Assembly (NCBI RefSeq): GCF_008107725.1
Contig: NZ_VIRN01000050.1
Coordinates: 30,426-94,425, forward strand
Length of the DNA: 64,000 nt
Direction of reading: 5' to 3'
Source: Marinobacter sp. BW6
GTDB taxonomy: Bacteria > Pseudomonadota > Gammaproteobacteria > Pseudomonadales > Oleiphilaceae
Under the pieces are notes generated by a model. The model made no database searches, was not told where the DNA came from, and was given only the letters and a program-made list of their open reading frames with translations. The first letter of the stretch is position 1; the number at the start of each line of letters is the position of its first letter. The position numbers were made by a program, and so were the translations under genes. Of the stretch, positions 46,892 to 56,953 are shown piece after piece.

Positions 46892-48856
46892 ATGACCCAA
46901 CAGGGAACTCTGTCGCAGCAGGTAGAGGCTTATCACAACTGGAAAAAAGAGCTGATCCGCCAAATCGGCCGATACCGGCTGTGGCTTCAGGATAACAATC
47001 TGTTTTCCGACGATGTCAGCACCCGCATCCGCCACGGGCTCGAACTGCTGATTGAGGATGAGCTGACCATTGCGTTTGTCGGTGAATATTCCCGCGGGAA
47101 AACCGAGCTGATCAACGCCCTGTTTTTCTCCGAGTACGGCCAGCGCATGCTGCCCTCCCAGGCGGGACGCACTACCATGTGCCCCACCGAGTTGTTCTTC
47201 GATCGCAATGCCAACGAGAATTACCTGCTCCTGCTGCCCATTGAAACCCGAAATGGCGATCTCTCACTGCAGCAACTGCGCAAACAGCCGGAACGCTGGG
47301 TCAAACATGAGCTGGACGAGCGCGATCCTGAAATCATGCGGGAAGTTCTTGCCGAGGTTGCCCGCGTAAAGAGTGTGCCACCGGAGGAAGCCAGGGGCCT
47401 GGGATTCGATGAGGGCATGCTGGAGCATGACCGGAACAACCCTGGCCATGTTCTCGTGCCCGCCTGGCGCAATGCTCAGATCAGTATCCGCCACCCGCTG
47501 TTCGAGCGCGGCCTGCGAATCCTCGACACTCCGGGCCTGAACGCCCTGGGCTCAGAACCGGAACTGACCATTAGCATGCTGCCCCGCGCCCATGCCGTGA
47601 TCTTCGTGCTCAGCGCCGACACCGGCGTGACCGCCAGCGACATGACTATCTGGAAAGAACACATCGATACCCAGCATGCGGACCATCGCGCCGGGCGCTT
47701 TGCCGTACTAAACAAGATCGATGTGCTCTGGGACGACCTGCAAGGCGAGCGCCATACCAACGAAGCCATAGAACGGGTGCGCGGTTACACCGCCGACCAT
47801 CTGGGCATGCGCCAGCACGACGTCATCCCGGTTTCCGCCAAGCAAGGACTCGTCGCCAGGGTCAAGAAAGATAGCGACCTGTTTGACCGCTCCAATATCG
47901 GCCAGCTCGAGCAGCTGATTATCCAGCGCATCCTGATGCACAAGGAACAGCTGATTACCCAGAGCCTGATCAACGACCTTCTGGGCATGCTCCAGAACAG
48001 CCAGGCGGCGATGCAATATCGCCTGGAATCCCTGGAAGAAGAACTTCAGGCCTGCGCCGGCGTTACCATGGACAAGGCAGCCCTTGGCCGCCTGGCAGAG
48101 CGCGCCCAGAAAGACTACGACTTCTATTACAAGAAGCTGATCACTCTGCGTTCGAGCCGGCGCCTGATGGATTCCCAGGGCGACTTATTGAAAAAACTGG
48201 TAAGCGAGGACCGCTTCGAAGCCCACGCTGAACGTGTCCGTACCAGTATGTCGAAAAGCTGGACCACCGCCGGTATGAACCGCGCCATGGACCAGTTCTT
48301 CGAACTGCTTGAAAGCGATCTGACCAACCTGCTGAGCGAAGGGCACCTGGCAGAAAAAATGGTAGGCGCCATTTATCGCCGCTACAACGAAGACAACCGG
48401 GCCCGGCACCTCGAGCCCATTCCTCTCAGGGCAGGCCGCCACGTGATCGCCATCCGTGAGTTACGCAAGAAAGCCCGACGCTTCCGCATCAGCCCGAAGA
48501 ACCTGCTGACCGAGCAATCGGTTCTGGTTCGCCGTTTTTTCAATGTCATGGTGGGCGAAAGCCGCACGCTGCACGCCCGTGTGCGTCATGACGTTGAACG
48601 CTGGCCGTCCGAAGCCCTGTTGCCGATCATGCAGTACTCCATGGAGCAGAAGCAGCTGCTGGAGCACCAGATCAGGCGCCTTCGCGATATGGTTCGCAAT
48701 GACAAGGACAGCCGGACCGAACGCCAGCGCCTGACCAACTCCATTGCCGATCTTCGCAAACAGCTGGAACTGGCCGACGCCATGCAGCGCCAGATTCGTA
48801 AGCCGGCCCCTACCCTGATCCAACAAAAAGTGGTGAACATCTCCGGCGCTGTGTAA
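46892..48856 (+). CDS. Dynamin-like GTPase
   Basis: A 654 aa large GTPase. G1 P-loop [10 protein letters not shown] (64-73), a Thr-rich switch ([10 protein letters not shown], about 92-101), G3 DTPG near 211-214 and G4 NKID near 273-276. The rest is long, helical and charged with coiled-coil character to the C-terminus. No transmembrane segment is evident, so membrane contact, if any, would be peripheral. Bacterial dynamins act in membrane remodelling, phage response or division; which applies is unknown. It has its own leader (46743-46891) and stands alone between yggT and metX. AAGGAAA lies before the ATG. Confidence 0.85.
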   Translation: MTQQGTLSQQVEAYHNWKKELIRQIGRYRLWLQDNNLFSDDVSTRIRHGLELLIEDELTIAFVGEYSRGKTELINALFFSEYGQRMLPSQAGRTTMCPTELFFDRNANENYLLLLPIETRNGDLSLQQLRKQPERWVKHELDERDPEIMREVLAEVARVKSVPPEEARGLGFDEGMLEHDRNNPGHVLVPAWRNAQISIRHPLFERGLRILDTPGLNALGSEPELTISMLPRAHAVIFVLSADTGVTASDMTIWKEHIDTQHADHRAGRFAVLNKIDVLWDDLQGERHTNEAIERVRGYTADHLGMRQHDVIPVSAKQGLVARVKKDSDLFDRSNIGQLEQLIIQRILMHKEQLITQSLINDLLGMLQNSQAAMQYRLESLEEELQACAGVTMDKAALGRLAERAQKDYDFYYKKLITLRSSRRLMDSQGDLLKKLVSEDRFEAHAERVRTSMSKSWTTAGMNRAMDQFFELLESDLTNLLSEGHLAEKMVGAIYRRYNEDNRARHLEPIPLRAGRHVIAIRELRKKARRFRISPKNLLTEQSVLVRRFFNVMVGESRTLHARVRHDVERWPSEALLPIMQYSMEQKQLLEHQIRRLRDMVRNDKDSRTERQRLTNSIADLRKQLELADAMQRQIRKPAPTLIQQKVVNISGAV

Positions 48857-48983
48857 GCGCCATGAGAGCGACCATTCAGGCGGTTGCAGCCATCACGCCC
48901 CGGCTTTAAACTGCTGGGCTGGCGATGGCTTTGTCATTGCTTTTCCAGACACTTACGGATCGAACCAGGAACCACTCGCGCCG

Positions 48984-50132
48984 ATGCCTGATACCCTGCC
49001 TGCGGATTCTGTCGGGATTGTCACCCCGCAGACCTATCATTTCGACGCTCCCATCGATCTGGCCTGCGGCCAGACCCTGGAAAACTATGACCTGGTGGTG
49101 GAAACCTACGGCACCCTGAATGCCGACGCCAGTAACGCCGTTCTTATCTGCCACGCCTTGAGCGGGCACCACCATGCCGCCGGGTATCATTCCGCCGAAG
49201 ACCGAAAACCTGGTTGGTGGGACAGCTGCATCGGCCCCGGAAAACCCATCGATACCGAGCGTTTTTTTGTCGTCAGCCTGAACAATCTGGGTGGCTGCCA
49301 CGGCAGTACCGGCCCGAACAGCATCAATCCCGAAACCGGAAAACCCTTCGGCCCGGAGTTTCCAGTGATCACCGTCGGGGACTGGGTCAAGAGTCAGGCG
49401 CTGCTGGCAGACCGGCTCGGCATCCAATGCTGGGCGGCCGTTGTTGGCGGCTCCCTCGGCGGCATGCAGGCCCTGCAGTGGAGCCTGGACTATCCCGACC
49501 GACTTCGGCACGCCGTGGTCATTGCCTCCACACCTCGCCTGACTGCCCAGAATATTGCCTTTAATGAGGTGGCCCGCCAGGCCATTACCTCCGATCGGGA
49601 GTTTCACGACGGTCGCTATTACGACTTTGATATCGTTCCCCGGCGCGGTCTTATGCTGGCGCGGATGGTCGGACACATTACGTACCTGTCCGATGCCTCC
49701 ATGGGCGAAAAATTTGGCCGCGAACTTCGTGACCAGGCCTACAAGTTTGGTTATGGCGCGGAATTCCAGGTTGAGAGCTACCTGCGTTATCAGGGCGAGC
49801 GCTTCTCGGAATCTTTCGACGCCAATACCTATCTGCTGATGACCCGTGCCCTGGACTACTTTGATCCGGCCTACGAATTTGGCGGCGACCTTTCGAAGGC
49901 CCTTGCGGCAGCCAGCTGCGAATACCTGGTGTTGTCGTTCAGCACCGACTGGCGCTTCACTCCCGCCCGCTCGGAGGAAATGGTCAACGCCATGATTGCT
50001 GCGCGGCGGAAGGTCAGCTATGCCGAAGTGGATGCCCCCTGGGGGCACGACGCGTTTCTGATTCCGACTCCGAGATATACCGATATTTTTAACGCCTACA
50101 TGGACCGTGTAGCACGGGAGGTCGGCGCATGA
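48984..50132 (+). CDS. metX: Homoserine O-acyltransferase (MetX)
   Basis: Activates homoserine with acetyl- or succinyl-CoA for methionine synthesis. The 382 aa alpha/beta-hydrolase has [14 protein letters not shown] with the nucleophile Ser near 157, a catalytic Asp in the FSTDWRFTP block and the His in WGHDAFLI. Proteins of this clade paired with MetW are usually succinyl-CoA-specific (MetXS); the sequence alone leaves this open. The stop overlaps metW (ATGA). No riboswitch is obvious in the 127-bp leader. Confidence 0.94.
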   Translation: MPDTLPADSVGIVTPQTYHFDAPIDLACGQTLENYDLVVETYGTLNADASNAVLICHALSGHHHAAGYHSAEDRKPGWWDSCIGPGKPIDTERFFVVSLNNLGGCHGSTGPNSINPETGKPFGPEFPVITVGDWVKSQALLADRLGIQCWAAVVGGSLGGMQALQWSLDYPDRLRHAVVIASTPRLTAQNIAFNEVARQAITSDREFHDGRYYDFDIVPRRGLMLARMVGHITYLSDASMGEKFGRELRDQAYKFGYGAEFQVESYLRYQGERFSESFDANTYLLMTRALDYFDPAYEFGGDLSKALAAASCEYLVLSFSTDWRFTPARSEEMVNAMIAARRKVSYAEVDAPWGHDAFLIPTPRYTDIFNAYMDRVAREVGA

Positions 50133-50728
50133 GACCAGATCTCGAAATCATCCAGCAGTGGGTTCAGCCCGGCCATCACGTTCTGGATCTGGGCTGCGGC
50201 GACGGCACTCTCCTCGACTTCCTCCAGCGGGAACGGGGCGCCAGTGGCTTTGGTCTGGAAATCAACCCGGACCACATCACCACCTGCATGGGCCGTGGGG
50301 TGGCGGTTATCGAACAGAACCTGGATACCCAGGGGCTGGGCAACTTCGATGATGGCAGTTTCGATATTGTTCTGATGACCCAGGCGCTCCAGGCGGTCCG
50401 GCGACCCGACAAGGTACTTGATGAGATGCTGCGGGTTGGCGATGAAGGCATCGTGACCTTCCCGAACTTTGCCCACTGGCGACTACGTTGGGGACTGACT
50501 TTGAGCGGACGTATGCCCGAATCCGAGGCACTGCCGTATAAATGGTATAACACGCCTAACATAAGGCTGTGCACCTTCAAGGACTTTGAGGCTCTGTGCC
50601 GTCAGAAAGGCATCAGAATCAAAAGCCGCCGGGTGGTCGACGGCCAGCACCAGAACAGCTGGCTGGCTCGCCTTTGGCCGAACTTGTTAGGTGAAATTGC
50701 CATTTACCGAATCACACGGGAGACCTAG
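50129..50728 (+). CDS. metW: Methionine biosynthesis protein MetW
   Basis: A 199 aa SAM-methyltransferase-like protein: [16 protein letters not shown] (motif I) is intact. MetW acts with MetX in homoserine acylation. [44 protein letters not shown] is typical. Overlaps metX by four bases and precedes the DUF4426 gene by two. Confidence 0.94.
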   Translation: MRPDLEIIQQWVQPGHHVLDLGCGDGTLLDFLQRERGASGFGLEINPDHITTCMGRGVAVIEQNLDTQGLGNFDDGSFDIVLMTQALQAVRRPDKVLDEMLRVGDEGIVTFPNFAHWRLRWGLTLSGRMPESEALPYKWYNTPNIRLCTFKDFEALCRQKGIRIKSRRVVDGQHQNSWLARLWPNLLGEIAIYRITRET

Positions 50729-50730
50729 CA

Positions 50731-51186
50731 ATGATCGCAAAAACCTTTTCCAGAATCCGGAATCTTCTGGCTATCACACTGATCGGTCTGTTCAGCCTTC
50801 AGGCACAGGCCGGCTCCAAGAATTTTGGAGAATACCAGGTACTCTGGAGCGTTCTGCCCAGCACCTTCCTGGCCCCGGAAGTCGCCAAAGCCAACGATCT
50901 TCAACGAAGCAAGGGAATCGGCATCGTCAATATCTCCATCATGGAGGAAAACGAAGACGGCTCCATGTCTCCGGTCAGCGGCCAGGTTGAAGGCAAGGTC
51001 TCCAATGACATCCAGCAGGTGCGCTTTCTGGCCTTCCGCCGGATTCAGGAGGGCGACTCTGTGTACTTTATCGCCGAGTACCAGTATTCCTCCGGCGAGC
51101 TGATGACCTTCAATGTTACCGCACGTCCTACCGGACACCAGCAAGACCTGGCCGTACGGTTTGCTCATACACTGTTCAGCGATTAA
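50731..51186 (+). CDS. DUF4426 domain-containing exported protein
   Basis: A 151 aa protein with a signal peptide (about 1-28, ending AQA-G) and a conserved small domain (NFGEYQVLWSVLPSTFLAPEVAKANDLQRSKGIGIVNISIMEE) of the DUF4426 family. Function unknown. It lies tightly between metW and rdgB, a conserved position, and GGGAGA precedes the ATG. Confidence 0.88.
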   Translation: MIAKTFSRIRNLLAITLIGLFSLQAQAGSKNFGEYQVLWSVLPSTFLAPEVAKANDLQRSKGIGIVNISIMEENEDGSMSPVSGQVEGKVSNDIQQVRFLAFRRIQEGDSVYFIAEYQYSSGELMTFNVTARPTGHQQDLAVRFAHTLFSD

Positions 51187-51192
51187 ACCTAT

Positions 51193-51792
51193 ATGACCGA
51201 CAGACTTGTCATCGCCAGCAATAACAAGGGAAAAATCGCCGAATTAACCGAACTGCTCGCGCCTCTGGGCATGACACCGGTTGCCCAGGGAGACCTGGGC
51301 GTCGGTGAAGCGGAGGAGCCGGCGGTTACCTTTGTTGAGAACGCGATCCTCAAGGCCCGCCATGCCGCCCGGGAAACCGGGCTTCCGGCCCTGGCAGACG
51401 ACAGCGGCCTGGCAGTGGATGCCCTGGGAGGCCGCCCTGGCGTCCGTTCCGCCCGCTTTGCCGGCGACGACGCAACGGATCAGGACAACGTGAACGCCCT
51501 ACTTGAGGCCATGACCAATATCCCGGACGGGCAACGAGGCGCCCAGTTCCACTGCGTACTCGTCTTCCTGCGTCACGCCGACGACCCAACCCCAATCATT
51601 TGCCACGGCCGCTGGCCGGGCTCGATCCTCAGATCACCCCGGGGCGAGGGTGGATTTGGTTATGATCCGGTATTCCTGGCACCTGAGCATGACTGCAGCG
51701 CGGCTGAGCTGTCCCGCTCCGAGAAAGCCTGCATCAGCCACCGCGGACGGGCCCTGAAAATCCTGATGGAACAGCTGAAGGCCGAGGCCTGA
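51193..51792 (+). CDS. rdgB: XTP/dITP diphosphatase (RdgB/HAM1)
   Basis: Removes deaminated purine nucleoside triphosphates from the pool. The 199 aa protein has the N-terminal [46 protein letters not shown] motif and the [10 protein letters not shown] block near the C-terminus, then SHRGRALK. Six bases after the DUF4426 gene and six before hemW. Confidence 0.95.
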   Translation: MTDRLVIASNNKGKIAELTELLAPLGMTPVAQGDLGVGEAEEPAVTFVENAILKARHAARETGLPALADDSGLAVDALGGRPGVRSARFAGDDATDQDNVNALLEAMTNIPDGQRGAQFHCVLVFLRHADDPTPIICHGRWPGSILRSPRGEGGFGYDPVFLAPEHDCSAAELSRSEKACISHRGRALKILMEQLKAEA

Positions 51793-51797
51793 GTCAG

Positions 51798-52964
51798 TTG
51801 ATCGACGCTGAGTCCGGGAAAAATCACCAACCAGTGGCGGTTCAACCGCCGCTGAGCCTGTATATCCACGTGCCATGGTGCGTGCGAAAGTGCCCCTACT
51901 GTGACTTCAACTCCCACGCGTTTACCGGGACCATCCCCGAGTCCGCCTATTTGGAGGCCCTGCTCGAGGATCTCGACCAGGACCTGGCCCTTGCCAACGA
52001 CCGACCTATAGAAACCGTGTTCATCGGTGGCGGCACCCCGTCCCTGATGAGCGGCGAATTCTACGATCGCCTGTTCCGGGAATTGCAGGCAAGGCTCACC
52101 TTTGCACCGGATGCCGAGATCACCCTGGAAGCCAACCCGGGAACACTTGAAGCCGGCCGTTTCGAAGCCTTCCGGAAGGCCGGCATCAACCGCCTGTCCA
52201 TCGGAGTCCAGAGCTTTAACCCCGACCATCTGAAAGCCCTGGGCCGAATTCATGACTCCAATGCCGCCCATAGGGCCATCCAGACCGCTCGCCGTGCCGG
52301 CTTCGACAATTTCAACATCGACCTGATGCACGGCCTGCCGGGCCAGACCCCAGCGCAGGCTCTCGCGGATATCCAGGCTGCCCTGGACTACGAACCGCCC
52401 CACCTGTCCTGGTATCAGCTGACCCTGGAGCCCAATACCGAGTTTTACAGTCGCCCCCCAGACTTGCCAGACGACGATCATCTCTGGGACATCTATCGTC
52501 GGGGCTCAGACTTACTCCATCAACGGGGATACCAGGATTACGAAGTTTCCGCCTGGAGCCTCGACGGAAAGGCTTCCCGCCACAATCTGAACTACTGGAC
52601 TTTCGGGGATTATCTGGCACTGGGGGCCGGTGCCCATGGCAAGCTCAGTCTGGCTGATGGCAGTATCCGGCGATATTGGAAGACCCGGCAGCCTGACGCC
52701 TACCTGAACCGGATCGGAAGCCGCACCGCCGGTACGGATGTGATAGCAAGCGAAGATCTTCCTCTGGAATTTATGATGAATGCCCTGAGGCTGAAAGAAG
52801 GAGTGGATGAAAGCCTTTTTTCTGAACGAACGGGTTTACCCCTGACAACAGTTGGGGTAAAACTTGAACTACTGCGAAATGAAAAGCTGTTGGTAAAAGA
52901 TCGGCTCCAGGCAACCGACCTGGGCCAGAGATACCTGAACAGCCTGTTGGAGCGTTTTCTGTAA
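51798..52964 (+). CDS. hemW: Radical SAM heme chaperone HemW
   Basis: A 388 aa protein of the HemN-like radical SAM group. The [4Fe-4S] cysteines are C28, C32 and C35 in PWCVRKCPYC; HemN's extra fourth Cys is absent, which places it with HemW, the haem chaperone. Also FIGGGTPSLM, LEANPGT, RLSIGVQSFN and the HemN C-terminal domain. The start codon is uncertain: TTG at 51798 (chosen) or GTG at 51834, both before the conserved LSLYIHVPWC. Confidence 0.93.
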   Translation: MIDAESGKNHQPVAVQPPLSLYIHVPWCVRKCPYCDFNSHAFTGTIPESAYLEALLEDLDQDLALANDRPIETVFIGGGTPSLMSGEFYDRLFRELQARLTFAPDAEITLEANPGTLEAGRFEAFRKAGINRLSIGVQSFNPDHLKALGRIHDSNAAHRAIQTARRAGFDNFNIDLMHGLPGQTPAQALADIQAALDYEPPHLSWYQLTLEPNTEFYSRPPDLPDDDHLWDIYRRGSDLLHQRGYQDYEVSAWSLDGKASRHNLNYWTFGDYLALGAGAHGKLSLADGSIRRYWKTRQPDAYLNRIGSRTAGTDVIASEDLPLEFMMNALRLKEGVDESLFSERTGLPLTTVGVKLELLRNEKLLVKDRLQATDLGQRYLNSLLERFL

Positions 52965-53497
52965 TGGACCCTGCACACGGAGTGGCAGCCTTTCCTAAAA
53001 GCCTCAAAGCCAGCCTGGTGGTGGCTGCGGTGCTGCTTTTCGCCCTGCTTATGGTCAACCAGCCACTACAGACCGCTTCTGCACCCCAGGGTATCGTCAG
53101 CTATCAGTTGGCCGGCACCGCAGATCAGGCCCACGCCATTCTTCGCAGTTGGCGAAGCGAAGGTGTGGCCTGGGCAAGGGTGTCACTGTGGCTGGACTTC
53201 CTGTTCATCCCCGCCTACATGCTCGCGCTGATAAATCTGACGAGACATTTCACACGAGACCGGCCCGGCGTTCGGGAGCGGATGGTAGCAAGATGGATTC
53301 GTGCCTTGTTCGTCGCAGCCGGCTTCAGCGATGGCGCGGAGAACATGCTGCTGCTGAACAATTTCAATCCGCCTACCGATGAAGTAAGCCTATCCGCAAC
53401 CCTGTGCGCGCTGATCAAGTTCACGGCACTTACGCTCGGCATTGCCGGGCTGGTGATTGTCCGGGCGTCGCGGCGCCATCCACTGGCACATCACTGA
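52964..53497 (+). CDS. Unknown integral membrane protein
   Basis: A 177 aa protein with four hydrophobic segments (about 14-32, 73-92, 108-125 and 142-165). A conserved-looking region ARVSLWLDFLFIPAYMLAL...AAGFSDGAENMLLL contains acidic residues (D77, D117/E120) in or beside membrane helices. I do not recognise the family. The start overlaps the hemW stop by one base (TAATG), so it is translationally coupled to it. Confidence 0.75.
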   Translation: MDPAHGVAAFPKSLKASLVVAAVLLFALLMVNQPLQTASAPQGIVSYQLAGTADQAHAILRSWRSEGVAWARVSLWLDFLFIPAYMLALINLTRHFTRDRPGVRERMVARWIRALFVAAGFSDGAENMLLLNNFNPPTDEVSLSATLCALIKFTALTLGIAGLVIVRASRRHPLAHH

Positions 53498-53514
53498 CCC
53501 CTGCTCACCGGCTA

Positions 53515-54237
53515 TCAGTTGGTCCGGTAAAACAAAAGGTCCCAGACGCCGTGTCCAAGGGTTTCGCCCCGCTTCTCAAACTTGGTAATGGGACGGTCGT
53601 CAGGGCGCGGTGAATAGCCACCGGTCTCCTGGGTGTTGGCAAAGCCCTCGGACTCGCTCATCACCTCGAGCATATGCTCGGCATAATTCTCCCAGTCGGT
53701 CGCCAGGTGCAGAATGCCGCCCACCCTCAACTTGTGACGAACCCGCTGGACGAACTCGTGCTGGATCAGTCGGCGTTTGTGATGCTTTTTCTTGTGCCAG
53801 GGATCCGGGAAAAACACCATTACCCGGTCCAGACAGGCATCCGGCAGGCAAAGGTCAATCACATCGTTGGCATCAATGCTGTAAATCCGGACGTTTTCCA
53901 GACCTCGATCTTCAATCTCCTTGAGTAGTGCACCAACGCCTGGTTGGTGAACCTCAACTCCAATAAAGTCCTGCTCGGGAGCCGCTTCCGCCATCTCGGC
54001 CAGGGATCGGCCCATACCAAAACCGATTTCCAGGTTAAGCATGTTATCCCGGCCAAAGACCTCACGTAGATCAATCATTCCGTCCTCACGGGTCAGGCCG
54101 TACTTCGGCCAGCTCCGCTCGAACGCCTTTTTCTGGCCTTCTGTCATCCGGCCCTGGCGTAGAACAAAGCTTCGCACACCACGGCGGGTCGTCACGGGCG
54201 TATCTTTGGGATCTTGCGGTTCTTTATGGTCTGTCAT
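53515..54237 (-). CDS. trmB: tRNA (guanine-N7-)-methyltransferase
   Basis: Forms m7G46 in tRNA. The 240 aa protein shows [12 protein letters not shown] (SAM motif I), [32 protein letters not shown] and the C-terminal [19 protein letters not shown], all TrmB signatures. The ATG at 54237 has AAGGA six bases upstream. Its 3' end is 17 bp from the unknown membrane protein gene, convergent. Confidence 0.95.
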   Translation of the reverse strand: MTDHKEPQDPKDTPVTTRRGVRSFVLRQGRMTEGQKKAFERSWPKYGLTREDGMIDLREVFGRDNMLNLEIGFGMGRSLAEMAEAAPEQDFIGVEVHQPGVGALLKEIEDRGLENVRIYSIDANDVIDLCLPDACLDRVMVFFPDPWHKKKHHKRRLIQHEFVQRVRHKLRVGGILHLATDWENYAEHMLEVMSESEGFANTQETGGYSPRPDDRPITKFEKRGETLGHGVWDLLFYRTN

Positions 54238-54309
54238 TTGCAATCCTTAACCGCAGGCAGCGGGTCATGTTTAACGGGATTTGCCAACAGTTTACCAGAG
54301 TGTCCTTGC

Positions 54310-55842
54310 TCAGGCGGAGACCACCGAGTTGCGACCCTGCTGTCGGTCCAGTTGCCGGTAGCCCAGCGCTTCAACCAGATGGCTCTGCCGCAATTCTCCA
54401 CAGCCTTCCAGATCCGCCAGCGTCCGGGCCACCCGAAGAATGCGATGCAACGCCCGAGCTGAAAGCCCCAACTTCTCCATGGCACCGGTAAGCAGTTGCT
54501 GACCCTGTTGGTCCAGTCGGCATGCAGCCTGTAATTCCCGCCCGGACAGCGCGGCATTCAGGCAACCCCGCTCTGACTGACGGGCTCTGGCAGCCCGAAC
54601 ACGCTCCCGGACTGTGGCGCTGTCCTCGCCATCCCCACCCTGGCGCATCAGCACGTCACCGCCCTGCACCGGCACCTCAACGTGCAGGTCAAACCGATCG
54701 AGCAAAGGTCCGGAGATCTTCGACCGGTACCGGGCAACCTGTTGCGGCGTACACTGACACTCGATGGTGGGATGACCGCTGTAACCGCAGGGGCAAGGGT
54801 TCATCGCGCCAACAACCTGAAAGCGCGCCGGAAAATTGACCTGACGCGCCGCCCGGCTGATCGAGATCTTTCCGGTTTCCATCGGCTCCCGGAGCACTTC
54901 AAGCACCCGTCGTTCGAACTCTGGCAACTCGTCGAGAAACAGTACGCCCCGGTGCGCCAGGGAGATCTCCCCCGGCCTCGGGCTGCTGCCACCTCCGACC
55001 AGCGCAACCGCTGAGGCGGTATGATGGGGCGCCCGGAAAGGCGGCTGACGCCAGCCCCCGGCCTGAACCGGGAGCCCGGCCACTGAATGCACGCTGGCCA
55101 CTTCCATGGCCGCAGTATCATCCAGCCCCGGCAGGATTCCGGGCAAGCGACTAGCAAGCATGCTCTTGCCGGTTCCCGGGGGACCGAAGAACAGAAGATT
55201 GTGCCCACCCGCTGCCGCCACTTCCAACGTGCGGCGCGGAACCTGCTGGCCGCGGACATCCGACAGATCGGGCACCTCACGGTTGCCCTCCGGCGCTTCG
55301 TCCAGGGGAGACCTGGGCACCGGCACCAGACGGGCACGGCCACTCAGATGCTCGCACACGGCCAGCAGGTGGCCGGCAGCCAGAAGATCACCCCGGCTTG
55401 CCAGCGCCGCTTCCTCGGAGTTGGCGTGCGGAACCAGCAAGGCCCGACCATCCTCCCGTGCGGCTAATACAGCCGGCAGAACACCTTTCAGGGGGCGCAG
55501 TGCACCATCAAGGGACAATTCACCGAGGAATTCGCAATCGGAAAGGCTGTCGACCGGGATCTGGCCAGACGCCGCCAGAATGCCCAGAGCGATGGGCAGA
55601 TCGAACCGGCCACCCTCTTTTGGCAGATCAGCGGGAGCAAGATTGATGGTAATTCTTCGGGCGGGAAACTCGAAACCGGCGTTGAGAAGCGCGCTTCGGA
55701 CGCGTTCTTTGCTCTCCCTTACACCGGTTTCCGGCAAGCCCACGATCGAGAGCGCGGGCAAGCCGCCGGAGAGATGGACTTCAACGGTAACGGCAGGCGC
55801 TGACACGCCAATGGCGGCGCGGGAATGAACAATAGCAAGCAT
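54310..55842 (-). CDS. YifB family Mg chelatase-like AAA ATPase (ComM)
   Basis: A 510 aa protein: N-terminal Lon-protease-like (ChlI) domain, AAA core with Walker A FFGPPGTGKSMLASRLPG, Walker B FLDELPEF and a C-terminal Mg-chelatase helical domain (ARALHRILRVARTLADLEG). The family includes ComM, a hexameric helicase promoting branch migration in natural transformation. The ATG at 55842 starts the conserved MLAIVHSRAAIGV with GGATGG upstream. The gene lies downstream of ubiK on the same strand. Confidence 0.92.
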   Translation of the reverse strand: MLAIVHSRAAIGVSAPAVTVEVHLSGGLPALSIVGLPETGVRESKERVRSALLNAGFEFPARRITINLAPADLPKEGGRFDLPIALGILAASGQIPVDSLSDCEFLGELSLDGALRPLKGVLPAVLAAREDGRALLVPHANSEEAALASRGDLLAAGHLLAVCEHLSGRARLVPVPRSPLDEAPEGNREVPDLSDVRGQQVPRRTLEVAAAGGHNLLFFGPPGTGKSMLASRLPGILPGLDDTAAMEVASVHSVAGLPVQAGGWRQPPFRAPHHTASAVALVGGGSSPRPGEISLAHRGVLFLDELPEFERRVLEVLREPMETGKISISRAARQVNFPARFQVVGAMNPCPCGYSGHPTIECQCTPQQVARYRSKISGPLLDRFDLHVEVPVQGGDVLMRQGGDGEDSATVRERVRAARARQSERGCLNAALSGRELQAACRLDQQGQQLLTGAMEKLGLSARALHRILRVARTLADLEGCGELRQSHLVEALGYRQLDRQQGRNSVVSA

Positions 55843-55905
55843 GACAACCATCCATGGTAATAACCGGATATGTTTGCCCGGCATCCTGCCAGGCGTGTCC
55901 GGGAT

Positions 55906-56160
55906 TTATTGTTTCTGCAGGGAATTTTCCAGTTCGGCCACCCGCTTCTCGAGCGCATCCACCTTTTCACGGGTCTTCAGCAGGACCGCCTGCTGGGCGT
56001 CAAACTCCTCCCGGGTCACCAACTCCAGGCGAGACAGAACGGCCATCACGGTGGCCCGGGCCTGGGTTTCAAAATCTTCCCGTGCAGCGCGGGCCATGTC
56101 GGGAACAAACTGGCCAAACTGGCCCTGCAGCTGAGAAAAAATATCCTGTGGACCTTTCAC
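55906..56160 (-). CDS. ubiK: Ubiquinone biosynthesis accessory factor UbiK
   Basis: An 84 aa helical protein (formerly YqiC/BMFP) that assists the Ubi complex. It has FSQLQGQFGQFVPDMARAAREDFE at the front and the coiled-coil end VTREEFDAQQAVLLKTREKVDALEKRVAELE. AGGTGACGTGTG region precedes the ATG. Divergent from glnK; 63 bases upstream of yifB. Confidence 0.9.
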   Translation of the reverse strand: MKGPQDIFSQLQGQFGQFVPDMARAAREDFETQARATVMAVLSRLELVTREEFDAQQAVLLKTREKVDALEKRVAELENSLQKQ

Positions 56161-56303
56161 ACGTCACCTCACAAATTCCTGAAATATCCGGCTTCGACTA
56201 AAAGACAGGGCCGGTTGCCGGTTAGCGGGAGTGTATCACACCGCAGCCCCTGCCATACTGTAGGTGGTCGACCCTATAATAAGTGGCGAAGGGCCAGGGA
56301 GCC

Positions 56304-56350
56304 CGCTCCAAATTGGCTCACTGGCCGGCTACCCGCTCTATTTTGGTGCA
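56304..56350 (+). promoter_or_regulatory. Two tandem NtrC-like sites upstream of glnK
   Basis: Two imperfect GCAC-N7-GTGC palindromes: GCTC-N7-GCTC (56305-56319) and GCTC-N7-GTGC (56335-56349), with centres 30 bp apart. They lie about 129 and 99 bp before the predicted sigma54 start, close to the E. coli glnA enhancer layout. The second has a perfect GGTGCA half; the first is weaker. Confidence 0.4.
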
Positions 56351-56414
56351 CAAGTTTGCGCCATTCTGGTACGCGGATATCGTAGTCTATTGTTTTTTAA
56401 ACATTTTTTTGCGT

Positions 56415-56430
56415 TGGCATACACGATGCT
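56415..56430 (+). promoter_or_regulatory. Sigma54 promoter of glnK-amtB
   Basis: TGGCAT-N6-TGCT with GG (56416) and GC (56428) exactly 10 bp apart. Transcription would begin near 56441, about 100 bases before glnK. A further GCAC-N7-GTGC palindrome stands just downstream at 56451-56465. Confidence 0.6.
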
Positions 56431-56517
56431 AAAGCTCTCGTACGCAATCCGCACAATTGGTGTGCGAGGTGGCAGCATCCCGAGCTCAACAACCGGCCGA
56501 CGGGCCCTCACTGTTGA

Positions 56518-56880
<363 letters not shown>

Positions 56881-56953
56881 ACCAGCTCTGATTTTTCGAA
56901 CAGCCAACGCAAAAAAATTTATAACCTGAAAAGCCTCGTGCGGAGGGCTTCAT

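Noticed and set aside
48857..48983. SAM-responsive riboswitch before metX
   Set aside because: No recognisable SAM-I, SAM-II or SAH aptamer core in the leader.
56341..56360. Second sigma54-like sequence (TTGGTGCA...TTTGC) before glnK
   Set aside because: GG to GC spacing is 11, not 10; it reads better as an NtrC half-site.
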